Notes under the pieces: generated by a model
Databases searched by the model: none
The model's input: the letters and a program-made list of their open reading frames with translations, nothing else
Told to the model about the DNA's origin: nothing
Translations under genes and position numbers: made by a program
Source of the DNA: Lactuca virosa
Taxonomy: Eukaryota; Streptophyta; Magnoliopsida; Asterales; Asteraceae
DNA: 64,000 nt
Direction: 5' to 3'
Assembly: GCA_928212115.1 (NCBI GenBank)
Contig: CAKMRJ010003334.1
Coordinates: 36,206,437 to 36,270,436 of the forward strand
Shown: one piece after another, positions 1 through 11,890 of the stretch
Position numbering within the stretch: position 1 is the first letter of the stretch
Layout: each line of letters begins with the position of its first letter

Positions 1-993
1 ATCCAAAAATATCCATACAACATTAAACTCATGAACTAGGCTCACACACACCAAATCACGCACACAGCCACCCTCCCACGGTGGCTGTGGCGGCAAAAGA
101 AATGGCAGCCACCACCTCACGGTGGTGGCGGTTGCTTTCCGGCCAAAATATTGTTCACCCAACCCCATCTGTTCATGACGCGAGACCACAGCTCCCAACC
201 GCTGACTAGGTGGTTGAGAACGCTGAAACAAGAAAAACGACAACCATAGGGCTGTCGGCGACAGCAACTGATGTGCACGACGTCGTCTCTCCGAGAATAG
301 TGAAGGAGAGGAGAGGGAGAGGTGGCAGATGGGCTTACCGACAGTTTCTCGGTAGCTCGCGACCCAGCACAGCGATGCATCACAGCTTTAACACTCGTTC
401 TCGGTGGTTCTATCGGCTGTCCATGACGTCTACAGCAGCAGGGTTGGTGGTGGCGCTCATCGGCAAAGCGGCGCGCGGACGGTGGAGTTCGACTGGACTA
501 GCAGCGACAACCTGCTCTCATGGTGGCGGCTGAAGGATTCCCTGACGATGACGGTTGTGAATTCCATTAGTTTTAGGGTTGTGACAAGAAACGAGGGGGA
601 AGGGATACGGGAGTTAGTCTTGTGTCTCATTTCAAACATGTGTGCCATTTGCTAACTTCAGTCCCTCCTCCCAAGATCTTTTCCAATTTAAGTCCGGAAT
701 TTACCTCTTTAGCCCTTGTCTCCAAAAGTCCTTTCATAATAGGTCCCAAAATTACCAATCAGCCACCCAAGTCTTCAAATCCTTTCAATTTAAGTCCATT
801 AATTACCAAACACACCCTTACTTCTGAAATCCTTTTCAAATTAAATCCAGAACTTACACTTTTAACCCCCGAATAATCCAAATTATAACGTTTGGCTCCC
901 CAAAGCCAACATCCCACTAAATATTATGGATTTTAGGGCTACTATTCGTTTATTAATTTATCTATTTATTTATTTAATAAACTGGGTGTTACA
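1..993 (-). mobile_element. 3' LTR (partial) of a minus-strand gypsy-like element
   Basis: On the minus strand this LTR starts TGTAACACCC at 993. It is preceded by a purine tract (complement of ACTCTCCCCCACTT, 994-1007), the usual junction of an internal region with a 3' LTR. Bases 1 to about 545 match 10063-10633 closely, which is the second LTR copy. The copy continues left beyond the window. The two LTR ends pair as TGTAAC...GTTACA. ORFs read in either strand here lie in proline- or serine-rich low-complexity frames and show no domain. Several kb per LTR is long, but known for gypsy families. Confidence 0.8.
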
Positions 994-1007
994 ACTCTCC
1001 CCCACTT
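994..1007 (-). other. polypurine tract of the minus-strand element
   Basis: The minus strand reads AAGTGGGGGAGAGT directly before the LTR start TGTAACACCC. This is the plus-strand primer site of an LTR retrotransposon, and it fixes the element orientation as minus. Confidence 0.75.
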
Positions 1008-1817
1008 ATATTAGATTTCGTCCTCAAAATCATTCCTTACCACTCCTGACACGCCAAATAACTTGAGCAACACGGCTACAACCAGAAGCATACCCTATCC
1101 TTCCCAAGGCAACCGAAACCAACCCTCGTAGGGCCCTCCAATCCGTAGATGAACGAATTTCTTACATCATGATCACTTCCACTCCGTCTGAAATCTGTAG
1201 TCTCGAGATGGTCTGTCTTCTTGACAGACCGCCCATATCGAGAGATTGCCGAGTTCACTACACTTATCTCCCAACTAGCTATTACACTTCTGATATTATT
1301 TAGTCCAACTGTAAACAACTTAGTATATCCCCCGAATGACAAGCAACTCCACACATGGACCCCAAATCACTGAAACCACTCCAACTCATATTGCTGCCAT
1401 ATAGTTGCTTTCCTGAAGACCAACCGGGACCTCCCTGGTCCCAACTTGTCTGCCCGATTGATGAGCAAGAAACACACGCACAACAGTCCCACATGACCTC
1501 CGAAGGATACCTCGTCTGACAATAACTGCCCTATCTATACTGCTACTCATGACTCCTTCAATCCTTTGATCCATCTGCTCATGATAGGCTGACAACCTAT
1601 CGCCACTGAATTCGACGCAAAAGGTGAATGCTACTAGAATAACTATAGTCTTACATCATACCCGGTCTCCTTCGACCTACCGTTTCCTGATTCCAATTAT
1701 GTTGTGACCTAATTACAACCTTGCGAACTGGCCCACCCTGGCCTAAGTCATCCGGACGAATCCATGAATGCCACTGCTACCCTACAGTCTTTCTGCAGTT
1801 CCCGCACTATCTAACCG

Positions 1818-2205
1818 CTTGTGAATGCTATGGCTCCCCCGCAATATTAAAACACTCTCCACACTATCTGACTACTGGTGAATGCTACGCCTCCCCCGTA
1901 GTCTTACAACACTTTCACCCTACTGACCGCGAGTGAATGCTACGGCTCCCCCGTAGTCTTACAACACTTTCATCCTAACTGACCTTTAGTGAATGCTACG
2001 GCTCCCCCGTAGTCTTACAACACTTTCACCCTAATTGACCATTAGTGAATGCTACGACTCCCCTGTAGTCTTACAACACTTTCACCCCAACTGGCCATTA
2101 GTGAATGCTATGGCTCCCCCGTAGTCTTACAACACTTTCACCCCATCTGACCATTAGTGAATGTTACGGCTCCCCCGTAGTCTTACAACACTTTCATCCT
2201 AACAC
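1818..2205. repeat. minisatellite, about 57-60 bp unit, roughly 7 copies
   Basis: Units begin GTGAATGCTACGGCTCCCCC, continue with GTAGTCTTACAACACTTTCA and end in a variable CTGACCATTA stretch. They are repeated head to tail with a few substitutions. The array lies inside the internal region of the minus-strand element. Its core (GGCTCCCCC then GTCTTAC) resembles the separate array at 8640-8875 in the same element's LTR. Confidence 0.85.
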
Positions 2206-2439
2206 AACCACATCCCAATGCCTTACCCCTAATCTAACAATTCGAAACGCATACAGATTCGAGCACGCACTCGACCGAACACCCGAACTGAACTTAATTC
2301 ATGACTGTCACTACTAGCATTTTGGCTAGGAAATTCCGTCCTCATGTAAGCAATAACTATTGTGAGACTTGTGCTAATACATTAAAGTGTACTTTATGGT
2401 TCCTAATGAACCATGGAAAGATAGAGTTCAATTCTCACC

Positions 2440-2905
2440 AAGTATGTGAAATCTCTCCAAGTATGTGAAATCTCTCCCAAATCTCTCCAAGTATGTGGAA
2501 TCTCACCCAAATCTCTCCAAGTATGTGAAATCTCTCCCATATTTCTCCAAGTATGTGAAATCTCTCCCATATGTGAAATCTCTCCAAGTATGGTAAATCT
2601 CTCCCAAATCTCTCCAAGCATGTGAAATCTCTCCCAAATCTCTCCAAGAATATGAAATCTCTCCCAAATCCCTCTAAGTATGTGAAATCTCTCCCATATG
2701 TGAAATCTCTCCAAGCATGTGAAATCTCTCCCAAATCTCTCCAAGAATATGAAATCTCTCCCAAATCTCTCCAAGTATGTGAAATCTCTCCCATATGTGA
2801 AATCTCTCCAAGCATGTGAAATCCCTCCCAAATCTCTCCAAGAATATGAAATCTCTCCCAAATCTCTCCAAGTATGTGAAATCTCTCCCAAATCTCTCTA
2901 CGTAC
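2440..2905. repeat. minisatellite of GTATGTGAAATCTCTCC-type units
   Basis: About 460 bp of alternating 13-17-bp units (AAATCTCTCCCA, AAATCTCTCCAAGTATGTG and variants with AGAATATG or AGCATGTG). The periodicity leaves long stop-free frames on both strands, which should not be read as genes. A short ancestral-looking version of about one and a half units is in the related LTR at about 55886-55910. Confidence 0.9.
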
Positions 2906-2954
2906 CTTCCTCAGTCGAAAACAGCCCAAAACCGGAGGAGAAAACCCAAAAGGA

Positions 2955-3110
2955 CCCTCTTGGTCTGGAACCCTCTTGGTCCGGAACCCTCTTGGTCCTG
3001 AACCTCTTGGTCGGAACCCTCTTGGTCCGAAACCCTCTTGGTCCGAAACTCTCTTGGTCCGGAACCCCCTTGGTCCGGAATACCCTAGTCCCTCCGGAAC
3101 TCCTCTTGCT
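2955..3110. repeat. minisatellite of CCCTCTTGGTCCGGAA units
   Basis: Around nine copies of a 16-18-bp unit, with variants GGTCCTGAA and GGTCCGAAA. The TCCGGA palindrome continues at irregular spacing to about 3360. It lies inside the solo LTR, directly after the first minisatellite. Confidence 0.85.
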
Positions 3111-6100
3111 CCGGACAATCTCGCAAGTCCGGAAGAGTGAGTCCGGACAAAGCCTCACTCCGGAAGACCTCGCCTATTGACTCCGGATCCGAGGGAAGTG
3201 CTCAGGAAATTAGCAAGCAGCTTCGGAACTCACCCAGTACATCCGGAACCCCCCTTGTACCCACTTCGGACCCTCGCAGGCTTTACCTCCACTCCGGAAT
3301 TTGAGATATAGCTTCGGAATTCAACATATGACTCCAGAATTCACCTTTTGGCTCCGGATTTTGGACCATTTCGGACTTTTTAATCATTTTAAGGCATTTT
3401 GACGTCGGGAATTCCTCCAAACTCGTGTTTTTCATATTTTAGACCCCTTAAACCCCTATTTTATGACAAAATAGATTATTTTAAACATATTTATATAAAA
3501 TAATACCCAAGATTTTTTTAGGGGATTCTAAGAAGATAGGGGTTGAGTTTATGATGGGATGCAAATTTTTCATTTCCTATGCAATCCCAGTTAAACACAA
3601 AAATACCCATGGATAGAAGCCTTGTACACCAGTTCTCCATGCAAGTGTCAAGTCACCTTTTATCCTCCCCACTTAGAATACGTGAACTCATTCTCTCCCC
3701 TTATCCCACTCCTTACTTTCACATTCAGAAGACTCCTAAGAATCCTCTCAACTCCTTCAAGCTCCAAGTCTCCTTCCTTCAAGGAAAATTTCTAGAATTT
3801 TTGTAAGTGTTCATCCTCTTTTACTAGTAATTCATCATATTACTCCTAAGAATTCATTATATTTACACATAAATATTTTCTTAGAATATTCTAAAGTTCA
3901 AAGAATCTTTCAAGTGTTGAAACTTGGAAACTCCTCATCATCTCTTCAAATCACCCAGCAAGTTAACCAAGGTGAGCTTCATATCCCACCTTTTTCTAAG
4001 TTTTTATTGTTTTTGGGGGAGAATACAAGTCAAATATTGTCTAAATCCTTGGATAATTGCATGTATTTCTATGTTTAGTGTGTGAGTTGAAATATTATTA
4101 TTTTATTTCAATCTTCATGAACGTGAAACTTCACAGATTTCATAAACATCAGAAAAATGTTTAAGAATCATCACAAAAAGAATACTTTGTATACAAAAGA
4201 GCCCCTCAAGGTTTTTGGGTGTGTCCAATATACCCCCTTATTCCATATCTCCATATCTAGAAATAAAAAGTTGCTAAAATAGACCTTATAAGGGGTCACC
4301 ATTTCTAGAATCTTCAAAGTTTGGAACTTTATGCCCTATCAATGACTTCTTGCAAACTGATAGCGAGTATTTTATGAATATTTAATATAAATATTTGCGT
4401 CAAGAAAATGTACGATTAGAGCCTTTATGACAGAAATATTTGCATGTCCTAAACTGTTGTCGTAAAACCTCCAAGAACGTAAGTAATGTTCTATATGTCA
4501 TAAAACAGAAAACGTGTGTCATAACCGGCAGTTATAAATTTATACAAATTATAACTTGACACTTTTTCTCTTGACTAAAATGGCTTAATTTTTCAATAAA
4601 CAAAAAGGAACGAACACGAGCACCCAGTTAACGAGCGCAATCAACGATATGGAACGAGAACGATATTTCTATTTAATGAGTACGAATTTCATTATTTATT
4701 TAACAAATAATGGATCTCTAACGATTGCTCAAAAGTTGTTAATATTCTAGTCAGACAAATCTCAAAAGTACCTAAATATAAAAATATTAGTATACGTCTA
4801 AAGTCCTGTAAGGAGTTATAGCCAGAGTCTCCTGGAGGGAGAGCGGGAATTTGTGTATAGATCTATACGGGGTTGACACCCCGCACCTTCGTTGTTTGCT
4901 ACAGCTAGACAGGCCAGTCTAGGGTGACAAATGTCTTTTCCAAACCGAGGGCGCCTGAGAAACGCCAAAACAGGCACTCCGTCAGATTAGTATGGTTATA
5001 ACGACTCACTAGAATATGTTACGTCATCTAGAAATTTATGTAAGGAAAACCTCATAAATAAATTTTGGCACATTGTGTTGACTGGCCTACACATGATAGG
5101 TGATGGTCCGCATTTGTTGCGTCGACGGACCTTTTTCATCGCGTAGAATGTCCACAATTGTCATGTTGATTCTTTCTCCTAACAAGTATAGAGTCGTAAT
5201 ACTGCCATTTTACAAATTAAAAAGCGTAGGACTCTATGGAAAACGTTTGTAAACGATTTTGAAAACGATAAACTAACCCACGCATATACATATTTGGAAC
5301 TAGAACTTACGAATATTTTATAGCAGAAAATATAGGATTTTCTGGAGAAAACGATTTTCTACGATTTCGATAACGATAAACTAGAACGCACACTCAATTT
5401 TTACTCGATAAGAGGAACAAGATTTTCAACCATATCCTCTTTTTGAAAATAAGGGATTTTTCTGGAAACGGTTGACTATTACTATTCAAAAGAACTATTC
5501 TCGGACACAGCTCGCTTTTACAAACTACACTACTTTTCAAAATCACTCCTCATAAGGATGAACAAAAGCAATGACATGCACACATATATCCATGAATTTC
5601 AAGGCAAGACTTCAAACGATTTCATAGAAAATATCGGATTTTCTGAAAGTACAATGAGAACAATTCTAAACAAGTGTAAACGATTTTATACAAAAATGCT
5701 TATGAACTCACCAACTGTTTAGTTGACGCTTTTCAAAACGAATTATATTCTCAGGGATTTGGTAAGCAGGTAACAAGGGACGCGGATGAAAGACTATTTA
5801 GTTGTAGTTTGGATTTTTCTGCTTATGTCTCTTTTGTGTAATTCGAAGGATAAATACAATATGTAAACAATGTAAGTTTGTTATCTCAATGTATGATGTT
5901 TGGATTGCTCTATTTCATTTATATTCAATTGTTATGATACTGCTCAATGAAGTCACCCGCCTCCGGACGTTTTCGGCGCCTGGTCCGTGGGTGTGACAAT
6001 GACTGGAGCCCCAACCTGCTTCCCCAAATTCTGCTATCAAGCCCCCAAGAAGACGCGATTCACACGCTGGGAAGTTTTACCGAAATCCAAACTCACGCAA

Positions 6101-8279
6101 CCCTCAAACCAAATAGCCACTTGGGCCGCCATTTTCCTCGATGAGGATTAGAAATCCCATCCCGGTCTCATACCTGCCCCTGTCCTGAGTACCTGCGCGA
6201 TTCTCCCCCACTTAGATTCGACTAAGTCTTCGCAACACATGAGATTTGAAGGATTCCCAATCCTTCTTACTCTTAAATAACCAACTCCTGACAACCTGTG
6301 CTTACCCGTGTTAGTGTTATATTACTGGCCCAAACCCCAAAAGACCACACAACTACTAAATACCATATGAACACTTCCCGAATCCTAGCGAAACTAATAA
6401 TCTCAGACGCCTTGAAATGATGCCACACTTATATCTCGAAGTCCAAATAATTGATGCTCAGACCAAATCCTCTGCAGTAGACCACTTCCCCTGGCGCTTC
6501 CAAAAGCCGACCCAAGCACAATGGCTGAGTCACCAATCCTGACCGGAGACCTTCCACATCACATCTCTGAGCCGATATCGACCATAGACCCAGATAACAT
6601 TGGACGCTCCAAACCAGCAAAGAGAGAAACGACTTTTTACTAACCACCCCGTAACTCATGGTATGTAAATGGCATATGACAATGTTTGAAGGTATAACCC
6701 AAACACAAGTAGGGAAACAAAACCAGAGATACACTTGCTAAAACCTTTGAAACGAAAAACTTCCTCGTGCAGTTTCCCGCAAGTACTGCACTGAATCCGG
6801 GCCTGCTGGCCTCGCAAAAGTTGACCCGAACTCTTGGGTATCTATCCGGGACCCTCTAATATATGCACCTAATTTGGTCCCCTCTTCCCAAGGTGATCCA
6901 AGTCAATCCCTCGCTCTCGGCTCCAGAAATCATATCATTCATGGTCTCGCACCCTAACACACCCACCAACTCAATCGTCAATGGCTGAACTGCAATAGCT
7001 GGAGCAACCTCTGCCCCACCCGGGTTACAACTACTCCCAAGTCATAGTCTCCAATCCCGAAAGCTTAATAGAAAGCAAAATCAATCCATGCCGTCCCATA
7101 CAAGAGATCCACGACGAACTCAAAACCCTAACAGTCCTTCCACTAACTAGCTCACCACCGGAGCCAAGACCAAACCCTGTTCCTTCCTCATGTGTGCTCA
7201 TCCTCGTCTGGCAAAGCAGCTATCTCCACTATCAGAGCATAACCAAGAATTCTCCTTCCCATAAGCTTCTTAGATTCTCCAAGATTCTCACTGATTCGAG
7301 TATGGATCTTGTGCTTTCAGTAGTACAAGCCCATACTACCTTCCACACCTATCCATACTTTCCTCCGCAATCCTCCCAAATCCTCTAAGTCACCTACTGT
7401 GCACCAAATATCCACTAAACAACAACACAATACCCACCAAGCAACTCCTAGGCTCCCCCTAGGTACCTAACTTCACCGAACCGCCCCACTAACTCATTGG
7501 AGCATATCCTAGGCTTCCCTGTGTTCCCAACCTCACCCTACCATCAGCTGCTGAAGAATTCCCCATGATGCCAGCCATCCACCTCCTAGATATCGTCATA
7601 TCCACTTAGTAGTTGACTCCCATCACTCAAGAGTTCCACAAAGCACAAAGGAAGCAGCATTCGTGCAGTAGCACTCCAATCCAAAGGACTATCATAGAAC
7701 ATTCAGCCTACATATCGCAAATCGTGTTATCCACATCCATCCATCCTCACTGTCGGCTGCCTTATGCAGGCGAATTATACACAGAACATGATCTAATAGA
7801 CTGTCAAATAATAGACTCTACCCTAGGACCACAACCAGACAAGGAACATGAAATAAGGCCAAATCAATTATTTTAAGGCTATAAGATCCTAACCGTATAC
7901 AATTTTAAAAGCATACACTTAGCAGTTACAAATACCAATGACATCTCAATATTCCCAAAGCTACAAACACCACACATCATGCCAATCTATCGCTGACTAC
8001 TCAGCACTAGCATGCAAGTCTACCAGCTCATACAACATATAATGCATCTCTCCTAGCCCTAACTAGCATGTGATTCACAGATTCATAAATCAAGTCATAA
8101 CAGATAACATATATGGGTATTCTAGGAAAACTTACTTGAGCTCGACCGATTGCATGCACCACACCATTTCTTGTCTTAGAAAACTTTTTCCTTGAAAACA
8201 TTTTTCTTTTTTAAAACTTTACAGATCCTCAGCTTGAGTTCAGATACTCCCGAAAATATGTCTGAATCCCTCAAACCAA

Positions 8280-8292
8280 GGCTCTGATACCA
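8280..8292 (-). other. primer binding site (tRNA-Met type), minus strand
   Basis: The plus strand reads GGCTCTGATACCA. The complement TGGTATCAGAGCC is the standard initiator tRNA-Met primer site of plant LTR retrotransposons. It lies three bases from the LTR edge at 8296. Confidence 0.85.
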
Positions 8293-8295
8293 ACT

Positions 8296-10633
8296 TGTAA
8301 CTACCCAAAAATCAAGGGTAAAAATTTCATTTTTAATATAGCTAAAACATAGATACCATTTATTTCAAACATTTCAAATCATCATTAAGTAAAACATTTA
8401 TTAGAGTTCATCCCAAAATCATTCATTCCGGAAATCATAGGTGTGTGCACTGCGATCAATCCGAGCCCTTCTTTTCCAAATCGATGATACCTGAAACCAA
8501 AACTGTAAACCATAAAAACAAATCTTAGTGAGTTCCCCAGAGCATACCCCACACAATCCACATAACCATATAATCGAAATCAGCTATAACAGCTACATAA
8601 ACCATATTAATCACATAACCATGCATATAAACATATACGGATGTTATGGGCTCCCCCAGGGTCTTACTCCAGGATGCCATGGGCTTCCCACATGGTCTTA
8701 TACCTAAGTGTCATGGGCTCCCCCCATGGTTTTCAATAGGAAATCCATGGGCTCTCCACATGGTCTTACATCCAAGTGTCATGGGCTCCCCCATGGTCTT
8801 TAATAGGAAATCCATGGGCTCTCCACATGGTCTTACATTCGGGTGCCATGGGCTCCCCCCACGGTCTTCCATGCAAGTATCACAAAGACAACTAGCATAC
8901 CACATAGTCAATAGCATACTACATAATCACTAGCATATCACATATACATGCATACCAGACATATCAGTAATAAATTTACAATAAATACTACAACTAACTG
9001 AATGGGCCGGCCTTGGTGCCTTAGACCCATTGGTATGGTGAGGAGACTCACCTCGCACTACTGAAGTCCCACGGATAAAACTCTAGATGTTGGTTGACAT
9101 ATTCCCGAACTGTCAATCATCAAAACGACACCCAATTAATAATTGGGTTCTAATACATAACCATAAGTCTACACTTAGGGTAAATGGACCATTTTACCCC
9201 TAACCTAGCTTGGTTCAAAACCAAGGCCCAAACTCACACTCTGAAGGCCCAAAAGCCCAATAATCAACCAAGGCCCACTTATGGCCCAATTTTCCAAATT
9301 GGGCCCAAAACTCTACATGGACTTATTTTAAGGCCCAACTAATTATTCTAGTCCAAACAATTGGCATTCTGATTGTTCAATATCTCATAATCATCAAGGC
9401 CAATTATGGCCCACTTGTGGCCCAATTTTCCAAATTGGGCTCAAGCCTCTCTAATGGGTCTTATCCTAAAGCCCAATAATTTCCTCAGTCCATAAATATG
9501 TTCCCAATTGGCCCACAAAGGCCCACATCAGCTTAGTCCAATAAATGGCCCAATAAGAACCCAAACCTAATTAAGGTTTTTCACATAAAATGACAATTAG
9601 GGTTAACTGTTCCTACTTAACCCATTAATGACTTAATCCATTAAGTCCATTACTCCACTAGAACAAACTAAGTCGGGCATAGTTCGAAATTCCAAACCAG
9701 TGGTCCTACGTGGGTCCCGATAAATCCAAAATACATATTCCCAAAATTAGGGTTTTCCAACCAATCACAAGACCAATTAATCCAATAGTTAAGTGTTTAC
9801 ATTAATTAAATCCTAATCAAGTCGGGTACCACCCACTACCACCTCGGACAATGGTGGTTGGCGGTGGTTCACAACGGCAGCCACCACCTCACGGTGGTGG
9901 TGGTTATGATCTTGGGCCAAAGCAACACCAAAATCACTCCAAACGTCGATCCAAACGCACCCGAAAGCCCACAACCACTCGAGATGGTGGCTAGCAGTGG
10001 CGGAAGCAGGTGGCAGAACGTCGGCAGCAGGTGGCGGTGACGAGTTCTTTTCGTTTTTTCCTGTCCAAGAATATCCATACAACATTAAACTCATGAACTA
10101 GGCTCACACACACCAAATCACGCACACAGCCACCTTCCCATGGTGGCTGGTGGGGGCAAAAGAAATTGCAGCCACAACCTCACGGTGGTGGTGGTTGCTT
10201 TCTGGCCAAAATATTGTTCACCCAACCCCATCTGTTCATGACGCAAGACCACAGCTCCCAACCACCGACTAGGTAGCTAAGGACGCTGAAACAAGAAAAA
10301 CGACAACCATAGGGTTGCCGACGACTGCAACCGACGTGCACGACATCGTCTCACCGAGAATAGCGAAGGAGAGGAGAGGGTGAGGTGGCAGATGCGCTTA
10401 CCGGCAGTTGCTTGGTAGCTCGCGACCCAGCACAGCGACGAATCACGGCTTCAACACTCATTCTCGGTGGTTCAATCGGCTGTCCCTGGCGTCTCCAGCA
10501 GCAGGGTTGGTGGTGGCGCTCATCGGCGAAGCGGCGCGCAGACGGTGGAGTTCGACTGGACTAATAACGACGACCTTCTCTCATGGTGGCAGTTGATGGA
10601 TTCCCCGACGATGGCGGCTGAAGGATTCCCCAA
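8296..10633 (-). mobile_element. 5' LTR of the minus-strand element, truncated at its outer end
   Basis: It begins TGTAACTACC next to the primer site. Sequence 10063-10633 matches 1-545. The remaining ~450 bp seen in the other LTR copy (545-993) are missing here and replaced by unrelated DNA (ACATATAGCATTG...). The right end is therefore lost by deletion or rearrangement, and no TSD can be read. The LTR contains an array at 8640-8875, a long stretch rich in GGCCCA motifs (9230-9560), and short ORFs without domains. Confidence 0.75.
8640..8875. repeat. imperfect tandem repeat, CATGGGCTCCCCCATGGTCTTAC-type unit, in LTR
   Basis: About six units of 33-48 bp alternating CATGGGCTCCCCCCATGG and CCATGGGCTCTCCACATGG with GTCTTACAT linkers. 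Each unit is partly palindromic around CCATGG. It sits inside the minus-strand 5' LTR. Confidence 0.8.
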
Positions 10634-11088
10634 CATATAGCATTGTATTTTTAGAAATACCAGGTATAGCATATAGAGCATTGTGGTTTGATTCTTTATA
10701 AAATTACCAACATTTAACATTTCATTTTCATATAGCAACATGGGAAAAATTAGAGCCAGTATATGTAAAGAATTGTAAAGTTTGTTGTTATTTCCTGTTT
10801 CTCTATCCAGAATCCAAACATCTATCATGAGCTTGGAGGGTCTGAAAACTTTTACAGGTTTGTTATTTTGATCGTTCAAAAGACGTTTATACCCTCCTCA
10901 TACTCATCATTGAAAATAGCCATATTATAGTACTGATACTCCTGCTTTATTTTTGGTTGTTTGTTCCGACTTTCCGGCATCGTGACAACACAACCAGGAC
11001 GGGATTCAAAAGAAAGAATGAAAGAAAGCTTTGAAGAGGTTTGTATTAGTACTCTCTTATTGACAATGTTTTTCTTTTATGATAGACC
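10634..11088. other. gene-free stretch between LTR remnant and copia element
   Basis: No coding motif recognised. This is the left flank of the copia insertion, so it is probably host DNA continuous with the enolase-like relic at 18932-19072. The final five bases (AGACC, 11084-11088) are the target-site duplication. Confidence 0.5.
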
Positions 11089-11876
11089 TATTGGATTAGG
11101 TATCTAAGCCCATAACTATAATTGGTATGTACTTGACCCGATAGTAGCATGGTCCTTTTGGGTTGCCTTCACCATAGCAATTTGATAGGATGGATATTTG
11201 AGAAAGAGGTTATTTGTGATTTATTAATATATTATAAGAATAATATATTAATTGAGAAATCATATTATTTAATTTGTATTCATCATGAATTAATTTGGTG
11301 ATCAAAAGAGACTGATTAAATTAACGGGGACTGATTAAGTAAATGAGTAGTACTTATAGTTTTGGGCTAATGATCCATATTAATTAGGGATGGACGAAAT
11401 CTATGTGAAGGTCCATGAAGATATTGTCCAAAGGGCCTATCATATGGGTTATTGGAATTCTTAAGGCTTGAGCATGTGAATTAGGGTTTCCAAGTTAAAA
11501 CCCTAAGGATCCTACACTAAAAATAGTCACCCTAGCACTCCCAAAATCGGCCAATGCTTCAAAAAAGAAACCCTAGCCGATTTTTGGTGCCTCCTAGCCT
11601 CTCTCTCTCTCATAATCCTCCACTGTTCTTGGTGTTTGTGACTTATTAGAGGTATCACATTTGAGGTACTAAAGCTCTTAAAAGGTCAAGATCTACAAGC
11701 TACAACAAATAGGTATTCATCTAACTTGTTATATGTTGTAAATCTCAAAATTGTATGCTAGTTAGGGTTCATGCCTTGGATAATTGAAATTGCATGTATA
11801 ACTTGAGAAAACCTAGATCCAAAGCATTAGGGTTGTATGTGCACCATAGGATTGTTATAGTGCTCAAAAACCATCA
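11089..11876 (+). repeat. 5' LTR of copia element
   Basis: It starts TATTGGATTAGG, where the canonical first bases TG have mutated to TA; the 3' LTR keeps TGTTGGATTAGG. It ends CAAAAACCATCA. It holds a CT-rich leader near 11598. Confidence 0.93.
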
Positions 11877-11877
11877 G

Positions 11878-11890
11878 TGGTATAAGAGCT
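11878..11890 (+). other. primer binding site of copia element
   Basis: TGGTATAAGAGCT follows the LTR after one base. It matches the tRNA-Met site TGGTATCAGAGC except for C to A at the seventh base. Confidence 0.85.

Larger units (their letters stand above)
2306..5998 (+). mobile_element. solo LTR, 3.69 kb, gypsy type, TSD ATGAC
   Basis: It starts TGTCACT and ends GTGTGACA, giving paired TGTCAC/GTGACA termini. The 5-bp duplication ATGAC occurs at 2301-2305 and 5999-6003. No internal coding region is present, so it is a solo LTR left after LTR-LTR recombination. Its second half matches the plus-strand gypsy 5' LTR at 55537-58171 in scattered blocks: GAGTCTCC(T)GAGGGAGAGCG near 4825/57465, the GATCTATA and GGGTGACAAATGTC blocks, and the CCTCCGGACGTTT block just before the end. 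It is therefore a related family in plus orientation. It carries two minisatellites. Confidence 0.9.
994..8295 (-). mobile_element. internal region of minus-strand LTR element, no readable gag-pol, split by a solo LTR
   Basis: The region is bounded by a polypurine tract at the left (994-1007) and a tRNA-Met primer site at the right (8280-8292). Without the nested solo LTR at 2306-5998 it is only about 3.6 kb. I found no reverse transcriptase, integrase or aspartic protease motif in any frame. One weak minus-strand trace near 6765-6797 reads QCSTCGKLH, which could be a remnant of a gag zinc knuckle. It is either a heavily decayed gypsy element or a non-autonomous LARD-type derivative. The ORFs of 60-100 codons at 1076-1936, 6429-6734 and 7194-7876 have no recognisable domain. 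Confidence 0.65.

Noticed and set aside
2403..3180. Long overlapping ORFs on both strands (up to 227 codons)
   Set aside because: They exist because the minisatellite units contain no stop in those frames. The peptides are simple repeats such as GEISHTWRDL, with no gene context.
6429..6734. 101-codon minus-strand ORF as a gene in the minus-strand element
   Set aside because: No motif recognised and composition is like surrounding non-coding sequence. Chance ORF in a degenerate internal region is more likely.
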